From contig JAMPHD010000002.1 of the NCBI GenBank assembly GCA_023663635.1, forward strand, positions 118,784 to 182,783: a DNA stretch of 64,000 nt. Reading direction: 5' to 3'. The translations under genes and the position numbers were made by a program. Source of the stretch: Acetatifactor muris (GTDB lineage Bacteria; Bacillota; Clostridia; Lachnospirales; Lachnospiraceae). Below, in pieces: positions 53,906 through 62,160 of the stretch. The notes under the pieces are model-generated. The model was given only the letters and a program-made list of their open reading frames with translations, did not search any database and was not told where the DNA came from. The first letter of the stretch is position 1, and every line of letters starts with the position of its first letter.

Positions 53906-55957
53906 CTAAATTTCTCCCTTGTCCAACATATCGTCTATAGTGCGCTTGAGCTCGCCAATGGCCTCCACGATGCCCACGCCCTCCATCTGGCAGGCCGCCA
54001 CATTCATATGTCCGCCGCCTCCCATGCGCTCCATCACGATCTGCACGTTTACCTCATCAATGGACCGGGCGCTCACATAGATCTTGCCCTGATAGTCCGT
54101 CAACACAAAGCTCGCCTTGATGCCCTTAATGTTCAACAGTTCGTTGGCCGCCTGAGCCCCTATCACCGTGGGACTGGGCAGATCCTCCGCCATGCAGATG
54201 GAGATGGCAAAATACTGTCTGTAGATCTCCGCCTGGCTGACCGCGTCCGCTCTCGCCTTGTACTCCTGCGCATCCTCCCTGAACATCTTGCGCACACGGG
54301 TCACATCCGCGCCGCTCCTCCTGAGGAAAGCCGCCGCCTCAAAGGTGCGCACACCCGTCTTGGTCACAAAATTATTGGTATCGACCATGATGCCCGAGTA
54401 CATGCAGTCCGCCTCCTCGGGTCGGATCTTGATATTGTCATATGTATACTGCAGCACTTCGGATACCATCTCACAGGCGGAGGACGCATAGGGCTCCACA
54501 TAGGAGAGTGTGGCATTCTCAATGGTCTCCGTTCCCTGTCTGTGGTGATCCAGGACCACGATGGATTTACAGCAGCGCAGCAGTTCCGGGCATTCCGTGA
54601 TGGAGGGCTTGTTCACATCCACCACCACCAGCACGGCGTTATTGCCCGCCATCTCAATGGCCTCCTGCCCGCTGATGATCATGTCGTCCTCATACTCGGG
54701 ATTGTCATGGAACAGATCCACCAGGGGCTGAATGGCCGTAGTGGCCTCGTCCAACACAATATGGCTCTTGCGTCCCAACGTGGTCGCGATCCGATAGATG
54801 CCCACCGCCGCTCCGAAACTGTCCACATCCGGCATGCGGTGCCCCATCACCAGAACCTTGTCCTTGCCCGTGATGATCTCCCGCAGCGCATGTGCCTTCA
54901 CACGGGCCTTCACGCGGGTATTCTTCTCCACCTGCTGGCTCTTGCCGCCATAATAAGTGATGCTCTCCGGCGTCTTGATCACCGCCTGATCGCCTCCGCG
55001 CCCCAAGGCCAGGTCAATGGCATTGCGGGCGAACTCATAGTTCTGCGCATAGGTGAGACCGTCCAATCCCACGCCGATACTCATGGTCACCGCCATCTCA
55101 TTGCCGATCACCACGGTCTTGACCTCTTCCAACAGGTCAAACCGGTTCTCCTGCAGCTGCGCGATGGCCTTCTTGCGCAGGATCACCAGATACTTGTCCT
55201 TCTCCAGTTTCTTGCTGATGCCGTCCATGGCGGAAATATATTTGTTGACCTTCCGGTCTATCAGAGCGATCAGCAGAGAGCGCCTTACCTCTTCCACCGT
55301 CTCCAGCGCTTCCTCGTAATTGTCCAGATAGATCATGCCCACGGCCAAACTCTGGTCGTCCACTTCCTGCAACGCGATGTGGAGCGCGGTCTCATCAAAG
55401 AGATACATGGCAATCAGATAGCCGTTGTAGTCCGTGGCATCGATCATGTCGCTGTGCTCCGCCATCTCTTTCAGAGAGATCTTCTTGAACTTCACCACAT
55501 ATTCGCAGCCCTCATACTCCAACTCATACTGGGCTTCATCCAATCCGGAGTCATCGGGCAGCCTGTCCCGCGTGAGCGTGGGGAACAGCCCCGTCACGGA
55601 CTTGTTGTAACCCTTGGGCTGATGCACGGCATTTTCAAAGGCAATGTTGGTCCAAATGACCTTGCCCGCGTCGTCCAGGAGCGCATAGGGCACTTCCATG
55701 TCCCGCAGCAACTTGCGCTGTATCTGCCCGTATTCCGTGGCAAAACTGATCAGCTCATTCATGATCACGGGCTTATTGTAGAAATACAAGGACAATGTCA
55801 CCGCAAAATAGAACACGGCAAAAAAGCCCAACAAAAGCCCCGCGCGGTAATCGATCATGCAGATGGCCGCATCCACGGCGCAGAGCAGAAATCCCAGATA
55901 GATACTGAACTGTATATAGGTTTTGATTCGGCCTTTCAGGCGAATTCGTTTCTTCAT
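53906..55957 (-). CDS. gdpP: Cyclic-di-AMP phosphodiesterase GdpP
   Basis: 683 residues from MKKRIRLKGR; GGAGG lies 7 bases before this ATG. Two membrane segments in residues 15-65, a PAS-like domain, a degenerate GGDEF domain (MTMSIGVGLDGL), then DHH (MGHRMPDVDSFGAAVG, VVVDVNKPS, VLDHHR) and DHHA1 (GGGGHMNVAA) domains. It hydrolyses c-di-AMP, controlling cell-wall and potassium homeostasis. Start of the gdpP-rplI-dnaB group. Confidence 0.94.
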   Translation of the reverse strand: MKKRIRLKGRIKTYIQFSIYLGFLLCAVDAAICMIDYRAGLLLGFFAVFYFAVTLSLYFYNKPVIMNELISFATEYGQIQRKLLRDMEVPYALLDDAGKVIWTNIAFENAVHQPKGYNKSVTGLFPTLTRDRLPDDSGLDEAQYELEYEGCEYVVKFKKISLKEMAEHSDMIDATDYNGYLIAMYLFDETALHIALQEVDDQSLAVGMIYLDNYEEALETVEEVRRSLLIALIDRKVNKYISAMDGISKKLEKDKYLVILRKKAIAQLQENRFDLLEEVKTVVIGNEMAVTMSIGVGLDGLTYAQNYEFARNAIDLALGRGGDQAVIKTPESITYYGGKSQQVEKNTRVKARVKAHALREIITGKDKVLVMGHRMPDVDSFGAAVGIYRIATTLGRKSHIVLDEATTAIQPLVDLFHDNPEYEDDMIISGQEAIEMAGNNAVLVVVDVNKPSITECPELLRCCKSIVVLDHHRQGTETIENATLSYVEPYASSACEMVSEVLQYTYDNIKIRPEEADCMYSGIMVDTNNFVTKTGVRTFEAAAFLRRSGADVTRVRKMFREDAQEYKARADAVSQAEIYRQYFAISICMAEDLPSPTVIGAQAANELLNIKGIKASFVLTDYQGKIYVSARSIDEVNVQIVMERMGGGGHMNVAACQMEGVGIVEAIGELKRTIDDMLDKGEI

Positions 55958-56106
55958 GTATGATCCTCCAAGGACCCACGCGCGACATTCCATATTTTGC
56001 CGGCGTCACATTGGCCCTTACCGTTCATTATAACAGAGATTACGTCGGGATGCCACCATTTAATTTGTCAGAATTTAAAATGTTGTGTCAAAGTCGCACA
56101 AACAAC

Positions 56107-56148
56107 GGGCAGCACACTCTGCGAACTGCCCTTATGTTAATCAGAAAA
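56107..56148 (-). repeat. Terminator-linked repeat, copy 1
   Basis: On the minus strand, directly after the terminator hairpin and T-run, it reads TTAACATAAGGGCAG then TTCGCAGAG and CTGCCC, so GGGCAG and CTGCCC can pair. Related copies lie at 59256-59292 and 63559-63597, each in the same position after a terminator of a minus-strand unit. Confidence 0.75.
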
Positions 56149-56177
56149 GGCCAACAGACCTTCCCGGTCCGTTGGCC
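56145..56177 (-). terminator. Terminator of the rpsF-ssb-rpsR operon
   Basis: Minus strand GGCCAACGGACC (56166-56177) / GGTCTGTTGGCC (56149-56160), loop 5, then TTTTCTG. It lies 18 bases after the rpsR stop. Confidence 0.85.
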
Positions 56178-56194
56178 CCTGCCATATCACAAAA

Positions 56195-56458
56195 TTAGTC
56201 CTGAACGTAGGGCATCATCGCCAGATGACGCGCGCGCTTGATGGCAACCGTCAACGCTCTCTGATGCTTCGCGCAGTTGCCGGTGATCCGACGGGGAAGA
56301 ATCTTTCCTCTCTCGGAAATGTACTTCCGCAGCTTTGCGGTATCCTTGTAATCAATCACATTGTCCTTACCGCAAAATACGCAAACTTTCTTTCTTCTGC
56401 GAACCCCGCCTTTTCTTCTTGTGGGAGAATCGGGTTTCTCTGCTCTATTGTAAGCCAT
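56195..56458 (-). CDS. rpsR: Ribosomal protein bS18
   Basis: 87 residues; KVCVFCG and the core [25 protein letters not shown] are diagnostic (here the full core spans residues 36-60). Third gene of rpsF-ssb-rpsR. Confidence 0.96.
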   Translation of the reverse strand: MAYNRAEKPDSPTRRKGGVRRRKKVCVFCGKDNVIDYKDTAKLRKYISERGKILPRRITGNCAKHQRALTVAIKRARHLAMMPYVQD

Positions 56459-56485
56459 GTTATTACCTCCTTATAAAATCCAAAC

Positions 56486-56953
56486 TCAGTTAAACGGTAA
56501 TTCTTCGTCGATGCCGTCAGGGATGTTCATAAATCCGTCTCCCGCGCCTGATGCCGCCGGAGCCGCGTTGGAGTTAAAACCTCCGCCATTGCCGTAACCG
56601 TCATTGAATCCGCCCTCATTGCGGGAGGATGCGTTCTTGCTCTCCGCAAACTCGACCTCGTCCACCATGACGCGGACACTGTAAACCATCTGTCCGTCCT
56701 TGTTGGTGTAATTGTCGTTCTGCACGCGGCCGCTCAGGACGATCTTGGTGCCCTTGTGCAGATAACGCTCAATAAATTCGGCCTGCTTGCCAAATGCGGT
56801 ACAGTTGAAGAAATCCGCGTCAGGCTCTCCCTCTCGCTTGAATCTCCTGTCCACCGCAATGGAAAATCTCGCAACCGCCGTCTGGCTGGCTCCCTGAGAA
56901 TATCTCACCTCGGGGTCTCTGGTTAAACGTCCCATAAGAATTACTTTATTCAT
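56486..56953 (-). CDS. ssb: Single-stranded DNA-binding protein
   Basis: 155 residues. OB fold with NKVILMGRLTRDPEVRY and DFFNCTAFGKQAEF; a Gly/Asn-rich linker; and an acidic tip ending DEELPFN, which binds partner proteins. The terminal Asn after the usual LPF is a small deviation. Between rpsF and rpsR. Confidence 0.95.
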   Translation of the reverse strand: MNKVILMGRLTRDPEVRYSQGASQTAVARFSIAVDRRFKREGEPDADFFNCTAFGKQAEFIERYLHKGTKIVLSGRVQNDNYTNKDGQMVYSVRVMVDEVEFAESKNASSRNEGGFNDGYGNGGGFNSNAAPAASGAGDGFMNIPDGIDEELPFN

Positions 56954-56971
56954 ATCGGTTTCTCTCTTTCT

Positions 56972-57262
56972 TTATGCCTCGTCCTGTCTAACGCACAAGA
57001 ATCTGATCACATTGTCCATGATGCGGACACGGCTCTCGATCTCTGCGGGAGCAGAGCTCTCTGCCTCGAACCGGATGAAATAATAAAAAGCTTCTTTCAT
57101 CTTCTGAATCTCGTAGGCAAGTCTCTTTTTGCCCCACTCATCCACCTCTGTGATGGTGCCGCCAAATCTCTCAACCAGAGCCTTGCACTTGTCCACAACT
57201 GCTGCTCTCTCGTCGTCTTCGATCTTGGCGTTGACCACAACGGCTAATTCATACTTGTTCAT
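56972..57262 (-). CDS. rpsF: Ribosomal protein bS6
   Basis: 96 residues, MNKYELAVVVNAKI and AYEIQKMKEAFYYFIRFE are typical. AAAGGAGG precedes the ATG. The 5' leader (57265-57335) holds CTCACC-TTTCAT-GGTGGG on the minus strand, a hairpin that may be the S6:S18 autoregulatory site; unproven. Confidence 0.95.
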   Translation of the reverse strand: MNKYELAVVVNAKIEDDERAAVVDKCKALVERFGGTITEVDEWGKKRLAYEIQKMKEAFYYFIRFEAESSAPAEIESRVRIMDNVIRFLCVRQDEA

Positions 57263-57335
57263 GCTTTGTTACCTCCTTTTGGTCTCTGGCCCACCATGAA
57301 AGGTGAGCAAGGAAATTAATATATCACGAATATTG

Positions 57336-57364
57336 ATAATAGCATGAAAAATTGGTAAATGCAA
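57336..57364 (-). promoter_or_regulatory. Promoter of the rpsF operon
   Basis: Minus strand TTGCAT (57359-57364) and TATTAT (57336-57341), spacer 17, about 75 bases before rpsF. Confidence 0.65.
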
Positions 57365-57371
57365 GATTTTT

Positions 57372-57545
57372 TTACAGAATCTGCTTAATATTTTTTTTCA
57401 AAAGCCTTCTGGCTATCATGATCTGATGTCCGCATCCTTTGCACTTGAGGCGAAAATCCGCCCCGACCCGCAAAACCTCCCACTCGCTGTTCCCGCAGGG
57501 ATGCTGTTTCTTCAGTTTTAATACGTCTCCCACATGGATATCCAT
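57372..57545 (-). CDS. DUF951 protein
   Basis: 57 residues from MDIHVGDVLKLKKQHPCGN; GGAG is 8 bases before this ATG. Family features are HPCGNSEWEVLRVGADFRLKC then KGCGH, with three or four cysteines that form a zinc-ribbon-like set. Small, conserved in Firmicutes, function not known. It follows the ydcF-like gene by 13 bases, probably in one transcript. Confidence 0.85.
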   Translation of the reverse strand: MDIHVGDVLKLKKQHPCGNSEWEVLRVGADFRLKCKGCGHQIMIARRLLKKNIKQIL

Positions 57546-57558
57546 AGAACTCACTCCT

Positions 57559-58410
57559 CTACATATTTCCCGCCAGAAAATCCTTCATCACGCCGAAAAA
57601 CTCCCGCAGCAGATTGTTGGGGACCATGGCCGGATAAGTCCGCGCCGCCAATCCCTCCACCTGCGTAAAGCCCTGCTTTCGGGCAATCCCCAGGGCCCGA
57701 TATACATGAAAGTTGTTGGTCACGATGACCACCCTGTCCTGACTCCTGTCCAAGAGCTCCCCGCTAAATCTGAGATTCTCATTGGTATCGGTGGAGGCGC
57801 TCTCCCGGATGATCCTCTCCGGATCGATCCCTGCCGTCTCAAGCCACCCGGCCATGCCCGCCGCCTCGGACATGGGCTCATTAGGTCCCTGACCGCCGGA
57901 TACGATCACCCGGGTGTCCGGATTATCCCGAAGATATCCCAACGCTGCCTCCAGACGTTTCTCCAATGTATAGCTCGGGCCGCCGGCCTTCCATTGCGCT
58001 CCCAACACGATCACATAATCCGCTCCGGGTGTCGGCGTCGCGCCAAATTCGCTGAGCACAAGCCCCTCCACAACGATCAGCAGCACGGTTCCGATAACGG
58101 CGCAGATTCCAAACCCCACCCTGATCCATTTGGGGATGCGCAGGCGCAGCTTAGGGCGAAAGAGCAAAAATGACAATCCTGTCAGAACTACTCCGATAGC
58201 GCCCCAGATCAAAAAGAATTTGGTCCCGTATCCCATAAAGAACAAAATGGTCAGACAGTAGAGTATGCAGCACAGGCCCAACAGTCCGATCAATACGGCG
58301 GGAATGAGCCCCTTTCTGCTCTGTGCCCCGCGCCTGTCCAATCTGATGATCCTGCGGCTCTTCTCATAAGGTATTAAATTATCTTTTGCACGCTGTTTTC
58401 TTCTTCCCAT
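57559..58410 (-). CDS. YdcF/SanA-like membrane protein (DUF218)
   Basis: 283 residues from MGRRKQRAK. Three membrane segments at about 37-125, then the DUF218 domain: DYVIVLGAQWKAGGPS, VIVSGGQGPNEP, STDTNENLRFS, VTNNFHVYRA. The conserved Asp, Gly-Gly and His/Arg positions of the family are present. Some relatives act in envelope or elyC-type lipid-carrier metabolism; the role here is unknown. Ribosome binding site weak. Confidence 0.82.
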   Translation of the reverse strand: MGRRKQRAKDNLIPYEKSRRIIRLDRRGAQSRKGLIPAVLIGLLGLCCILYCLTILFFMGYGTKFFLIWGAIGVVLTGLSFLLFRPKLRLRIPKWIRVGFGICAVIGTVLLIVVEGLVLSEFGATPTPGADYVIVLGAQWKAGGPSYTLEKRLEAALGYLRDNPDTRVIVSGGQGPNEPMSEAAGMAGWLETAGIDPERIIRESASTDTNENLRFSGELLDRSQDRVVIVTNNFHVYRALGIARKQGFTQVEGLAARTYPAMVPNNLLREFFGVMKDFLAGNM

Positions 58411-58454
58411 AAATTTACTATAGCATAGATGTCTCTTATTTCTCAATAGAGCCT

Positions 58455-58482
58455 TTCTTAAGATTTTATTATGTGCTATACT
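58455..58482 (+). promoter_or_regulatory. Possible promoter of the Sir2 gene
   Basis: TTCTTA (58455-58460) and TATACT (58477-58482) with a 16-base spacer. The -35 box is weak. Confidence 0.4.
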
Positions 58483-58514
58483 GTTTACATAAACACTCGG
58501 AAAGGAGAAATGCC

Positions 58515-59237
58515 ATGACGGAATCGATTGAAAAGTTAAATGAGATCATTCAGAAATATGACAATATTGTCTTTTTTGGTGGAGCGGGAGTCTCCACCGA
58601 GAGCGGGATCCCTGATTTTCGCAGTGTGGACGGTCTCTATCACCAACAGTACGACTATCCGCCCGAGACCATCCTAAGTCACAGTTTCTACCGGGCTAAG
58701 CCTCAGGAATTCTACCGTTTCTATCGCAACAAAATGCTCTTTACCGATGCCAAGCCCAATGCCGCCCACCTGAAACTGGCCGAGTTGGAGGCCCGGGGAA
58801 AAGTCCGCGCGGTGATCACACAGAATATTGACGGTCTGCACCAAGCGGCGGGCAGTAAAGTGGTGTTGGAACTCCACGGCTCCGTACTCCGCAATTACTG
58901 CGAAAAATGCCACGCTTTTCATGACGTGAACTATATCATCCAAAGCGCCGATGTGCCCCTGTGCGAGAAATGCGGCGGCCCCGTCAAACCGGATGTGGTA
59001 TTGTATGAGGAAGGTTTGGATGATAAGACTCTCCATGCCGCCGTCAAGTATATCAGTGAGGCCGAGGTGCTGATCATCGGCGGGACTTCTCTGGCCGTCT
59101 ACCCGGCCGCGGGGCTGATCGACTACTTTAAGGGAGACTGTCTGGTGGTGATCAACAAGGCGCCCACTCCCAGAGACAAGTTCGCGGATCTGCTGATTTC
59201 CGAGCCCATCGGAGAAGTGTTCTCACAGATCAGTTGA
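58515..59237 (+). CDS. NAD-dependent protein deacylase (sirtuin)
   Basis: 240 residues from MTESIEKLN; AAAGGAG lies 7 bases before this ATG. GAGVSTESGIPDFRS binds NAD, TQNIDGLHQAAGS and LHGSV hold the catalytic His (about 120), and two CxxC pairs (YCEKC, LCEKC) bind zinc. Sir2 class U/CobB-like. It removes acyl groups from lysines with NAD. Transcribed alone, ended by the hairpin at 59293-59327. Confidence 0.92.
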   Translation: MTESIEKLNEIIQKYDNIVFFGGAGVSTESGIPDFRSVDGLYHQQYDYPPETILSHSFYRAKPQEFYRFYRNKMLFTDAKPNAAHLKLAELEARGKVRAVITQNIDGLHQAAGSKVVLELHGSVLRNYCEKCHAFHDVNYIIQSADVPLCEKCGGPVKPDVVLYEEGLDDKTLHAAVKYISEAEVLIIGGTSLAVYPAAGLIDYFKGDCLVVINKAPTPRDKFADLLISEPIGEVFSQIS

Positions 59238-59255
59238 GTCCCGTCCCAAGGCAAC

Positions 59256-59292
59256 GGACGGCACGCCTCGCGAACGCCCCTATGTTACAAAA
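59256..59292 (-). repeat. Terminator-linked repeat, copy 2
   Basis: Minus strand reads TTTTGTAACATAGGGGCG, TTCGCGAGG and GTGCCGTCC; diverged from copies 1 and 3 but with the same parts in the same order. Follows the hairpin at 59293-59322. Confidence 0.6.
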
Positions 59293-59327
59293 CAGTATGC
59301 CGGGCTATCTGCCGGCATACTGTTTTT
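59293..59327. terminator. Bidirectional terminator between Sir2 and EAL genes
   Basis: Perfect 11-bp stem CAGTATGCCGG (59293-59303) / CCGGCATACTG (59312-59322); five T follow on the plus strand, and TTTTG on the minus strand. It overlaps the last codons of the EAL gene. Confidence 0.88.
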
Positions 59328-61056
59328 CCAACAATGCATAAAATTCTTCCTCGGGCATGGGCTTGGCATAATAATAACCCTGCACCTGATCGCAGCCTAT
59401 GCTTTGGAGCAGTTCGATCTGATCCTCGGTCTCCACGCCCTCGGCCAACAGTCCCAAGTCCAGCTTATCCGCCATGGATACCACCTGCTCCAGTATCAGT
59501 TTGCCCTTACCCGACACCATCATATTTTCCATGAACTTCTTGTCGAGCTTGATGACATCAAAGGGCGTCTCCAACAAAATGCTCAGCGATGAATAACCGC
59601 TTCCGAAATCGTCCATCAACAGGGTGAATCCCTCATCTTTTAACTGAAGAGCCTTCAGACTCACCTGCTGATCGTCCACCGTCTCCGTAATTTCCAACTC
59701 CAAGAGCGATTTGGGGATCTCATACTCCCGAATCAGATCGGAGAGTACCCGGATACACTCATCATCACGCAGATGGATCCTGGACACGTTCACCGAGACG
59801 GGACAGGATGTGATACCCGCCTTCTCACATTTTTTGATGAACCGACAGGCTTCCTCCCATATGTAATAGTCCACCTTCTTGATGAATCCGTTCTCCTCAA
59901 TGATGGGAATGAACTGATTCGGATAGATCATGCCCTTCTCCGGATGCCGCCATCTCACCAATGCCTCCGCGCCTATGATCTCGTTCCGGGCAATGCTGTA
60001 CTTGGGCTGGAGATACATCATGAATTGTCTCTCCGTGATGGCCGCCTGCATATTTTCCTCTATAAATTTTCTGTTGTATAAAGATTCTTTAAACTGTTCT
60101 TTGTAGAAGGCGATGTTGCTCAGGATATTCTTCTTGGCAGCCTTTCGCGCCATGGCGGCGCGGTCTTCCATCTGGCGGAGTTCCATCTTGCGGTCCTCCA
60201 CGGTGTATACGCCATAGACCATCTGCAGTTTCACATCCTTGTAGCAGTTGATCCGCTCGTCCAGACTGTGGATAAACTCCTCCGGTTCCTCCTCCCTGTC
60301 ATACTCCGTCACCACGATGAACACATCGCTTCTGAGATTCAGGAAATATTGATCCGGACGGCACAGATCCTTAAGACTGTCTATGATAAAGTCCAATATC
60401 TCATCGCCAAACCTTTCCCCGTACAGATCGTTGATGATCTTGAACTTGCGGATATCAAACTGTATAAAAGCGATACCCTTGTGGGAGGAGACCAGAAGAT
60501 TGTTGACATTCCTGCGAAAACGCTTGAGTTTCCCCATACTCTTCAGCACGGCATGCATCTCATCGTCCTCCGGAATATCCTCAGGGCGGATACTGCTCTC
60601 AGTCACATCCTTGAGATATTCAGCCAACATATCCTCCAGGATATCTATACTGATGTTGATCGCGCGGGGGCATTTCTGCAGGATCAGTTTCTCCTGACGG
60701 ATGATCGCCATATCCTCCGGCTTGGAGATGTCCTTACCCAAGATATCCCGACAGTCCACCACACCGTTCATCTCCTCGGTAAAGCGGCGTATGAACTCGT
60801 CCGTTTTCTTATTGCCGTAGGTCTCCTTCTCTCTGTCCTGCGCGTCATAGAATCCAAGCGCCATGCCCAACACCAACAAGGCCGCCGTGATACAGCCGCA
60901 GGTTCCCCCCTGACGCATGCCGCCCCCGAAACAGGTGCTGACTTTAAACGCCGTCTTCAGATCCAGGCCGAAATCGTCCGCAAAGGCCCCAAACAGAGCC
61001 TGTGAGCAGTGGTACTGCTGTTTTAAAAGTTGATCCGCCTTCTCCTTATGCGTCAT
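59305..61056 (-). CDS. C_GCAxxG redox domain fused to degenerate GGDEF and EAL
   Basis: 583 residues. Residues 1-130 match the C_GCAxxG_C_C family: C17, C42 before FGGGMRQGG, C53 and C55, VVDCRDILG, then QKCPRAI. Residues about 175-325 resemble GGDEF but the signature is LRSDVF, so no cyclase activity. Residues 335-580 are an EAL domain with EALVRWRH, VSVNVSR, ELEITET, DDFGSGYSS, KLDKKF, AEGVET and QGYYYAKP, all catalytic positions kept, so a c-di-GMP phosphodiesterase. The redox domain may sense thiols, metals or electron flow. No membrane segment. Confidence 0.82.
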   Translation of the reverse strand: MTHKEKADQLLKQQYHCSQALFGAFADDFGLDLKTAFKVSTCFGGGMRQGGTCGCITAALLVLGMALGFYDAQDREKETYGNKKTDEFIRRFTEEMNGVVDCRDILGKDISKPEDMAIIRQEKLILQKCPRAINISIDILEDMLAEYLKDVTESSIRPEDIPEDDEMHAVLKSMGKLKRFRRNVNNLLVSSHKGIAFIQFDIRKFKIINDLYGERFGDEILDFIIDSLKDLCRPDQYFLNLRSDVFIVVTEYDREEEPEEFIHSLDERINCYKDVKLQMVYGVYTVEDRKMELRQMEDRAAMARKAAKKNILSNIAFYKEQFKESLYNRKFIEENMQAAITERQFMMYLQPKYSIARNEIIGAEALVRWRHPEKGMIYPNQFIPIIEENGFIKKVDYYIWEEACRFIKKCEKAGITSCPVSVNVSRIHLRDDECIRVLSDLIREYEIPKSLLELEITETVDDQQVSLKALQLKDEGFTLLMDDFGSGYSSLSILLETPFDVIKLDKKFMENMMVSGKGKLILEQVVSMADKLDLGLLAEGVETEDQIELLQSIGCDQVQGYYYAKPMPEEEFYALLEKQYAGR

Positions 61057-61102
61057 CTTTTACCCCCTGTATTCTGACCCTAAAATACATATCTTTGTTA
61101 TC

Positions 61103-61131
61103 ATTTTAACATATGCCGGAATAATTGTGAA
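61103..61131 (-). promoter_or_regulatory. Promoter of the EAL fusion gene
   Basis: Minus strand TTCACA (61126-61131) and TAAAAT (61103-61108), spacer 17, 47 bases before the start. Confidence 0.5.
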
Positions 61132-61147
61132 GTCCAAAATATAGACA

Positions 61148-61161
61148 ATCTCCGCGGAGAT
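61148..61161. repeat. 14-bp perfect palindrome
   Basis: ATCTCCGCGGAGAT, 37 bases before the integrase gene and just upstream of the EAL promoter. Possible operator; no function shown. Confidence 0.5.
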
Positions 61162-61197
61162 ATCCATAATTATCTTAAAAAAGGAGAGTGTCCGCAC

Positions 61198-62121
61198 ATG
61201 AATACTTTAACAAATTATACCGCAGAATACTGTGAGTACTGCAAGTACCGGAAACGTTTAAATTCCAAGACGTTAAAAGCCTATCGGATCGACTTGGGGC
61301 AGTATGCTCAATTTTGCCACGGATCGCCCGACTGCTTTTCCAGGCATTTCGTGGATAACTATATCACAAGTCTGCACAAAATGTACACACCCAAGACCGT
61401 CAAGCGCAAGATTGCCAGCCTGAAAGCCTTCTTTCATTATCTGGAATACAGAGAAATCCTGAACACCAACCCCTTTGCCAAACTGGATGTCCGTTTTCGG
61501 GAGCCCAAACTTCTGCCCAAGACCATCCCGCTCCACACCATTCAGACCTTTTTATCCACGTTGTATGCGCAGAAACATCGGACGCGCTCCGAGTATCAAT
61601 TTCGATGCTGTGTGCGTGATATTGCCGTGATCGAATTATTGTTCGCGACCGGCATCCGCATATCAGAGCTCTGTTCCTTAAAACCGTCCGATATCGATCT
61701 GGAGAGCGGCAATCTGCTGATCTATGGCAAGGGCGCCAAGGAGCGGATCCTGCAGATCGGCAATCCCGAGGTGCTCTCCGCCCTAAATCTGTACCGCGAC
61801 ACCTTTCGGGAAGATATCGAAATCTGTGGATATTTCTTTGTGAATCGGCTGCGACATCCGCTTTCGGACCAGTCCGTCCGACTGATGATCAACAAATATG
61901 CCCGCCTCGCCGGCATCGATCAGCATATCACACCCCATATGTTTCGTCATTCCTTTGCCACCCTGTTGCTGGAGCAGGATGTGGATATCAGATATATACA
62001 GAAGATCCTCGGCCACAGCTCCATCAACACCACGGAGATCTATACCCATGTCTCCAATGTAAAACAAAAAGACATTCTCTGCAACAGGCATCCGAGAAAT
62101 CTGATCACGGCCCGCAACTGA
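61198..62121 (+). CDS. Tyrosine recombinase (XerC/D-like integrase)
   Basis: 307 residues. N-terminal SAM-like core-binding domain (1-100, KTLKAYRIDLGQY) and catalytic domain with the Arg in ATGIRISEL, Lys in YGKGAKER, HMFRHSF (HxxR), LGHSS and the nucleophile Tyr in EIYTHV near residue 289. GGAGAG precedes the ATG by 9 bases. It may be a chromosomal or integron-type Xer protein or the integrase of a lost element; it stands alone, 1.5 kb from tRNA genes, with no attachment repeats visible. Confidence 0.85.
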   Translation: MNTLTNYTAEYCEYCKYRKRLNSKTLKAYRIDLGQYAQFCHGSPDCFSRHFVDNYITSLHKMYTPKTVKRKIASLKAFFHYLEYREILNTNPFAKLDVRFREPKLLPKTIPLHTIQTFLSTLYAQKHRTRSEYQFRCCVRDIAVIELLFATGIRISELCSLKPSDIDLESGNLLIYGKGAKERILQIGNPEVLSALNLYRDTFREDIEICGYFFVNRLRHPLSDQSVRLMINKYARLAGIDQHITPHMFRHSFATLLLEQDVDIRYIQKILGHSSINTTEIYTHVSNVKQKDILCNRHPRNLITARN

Positions 62122-62160
62122 CAGGACGGATCCTTCCGCCCATCGGAAATACATGCCATC

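Noticed and set aside
54008..55963. 651-codon open frame on the plus strand
   Set aside because: Antisense to gdpP; long only because of GC-rich codon structure. The translation is His- and Leu-rich without motifs.
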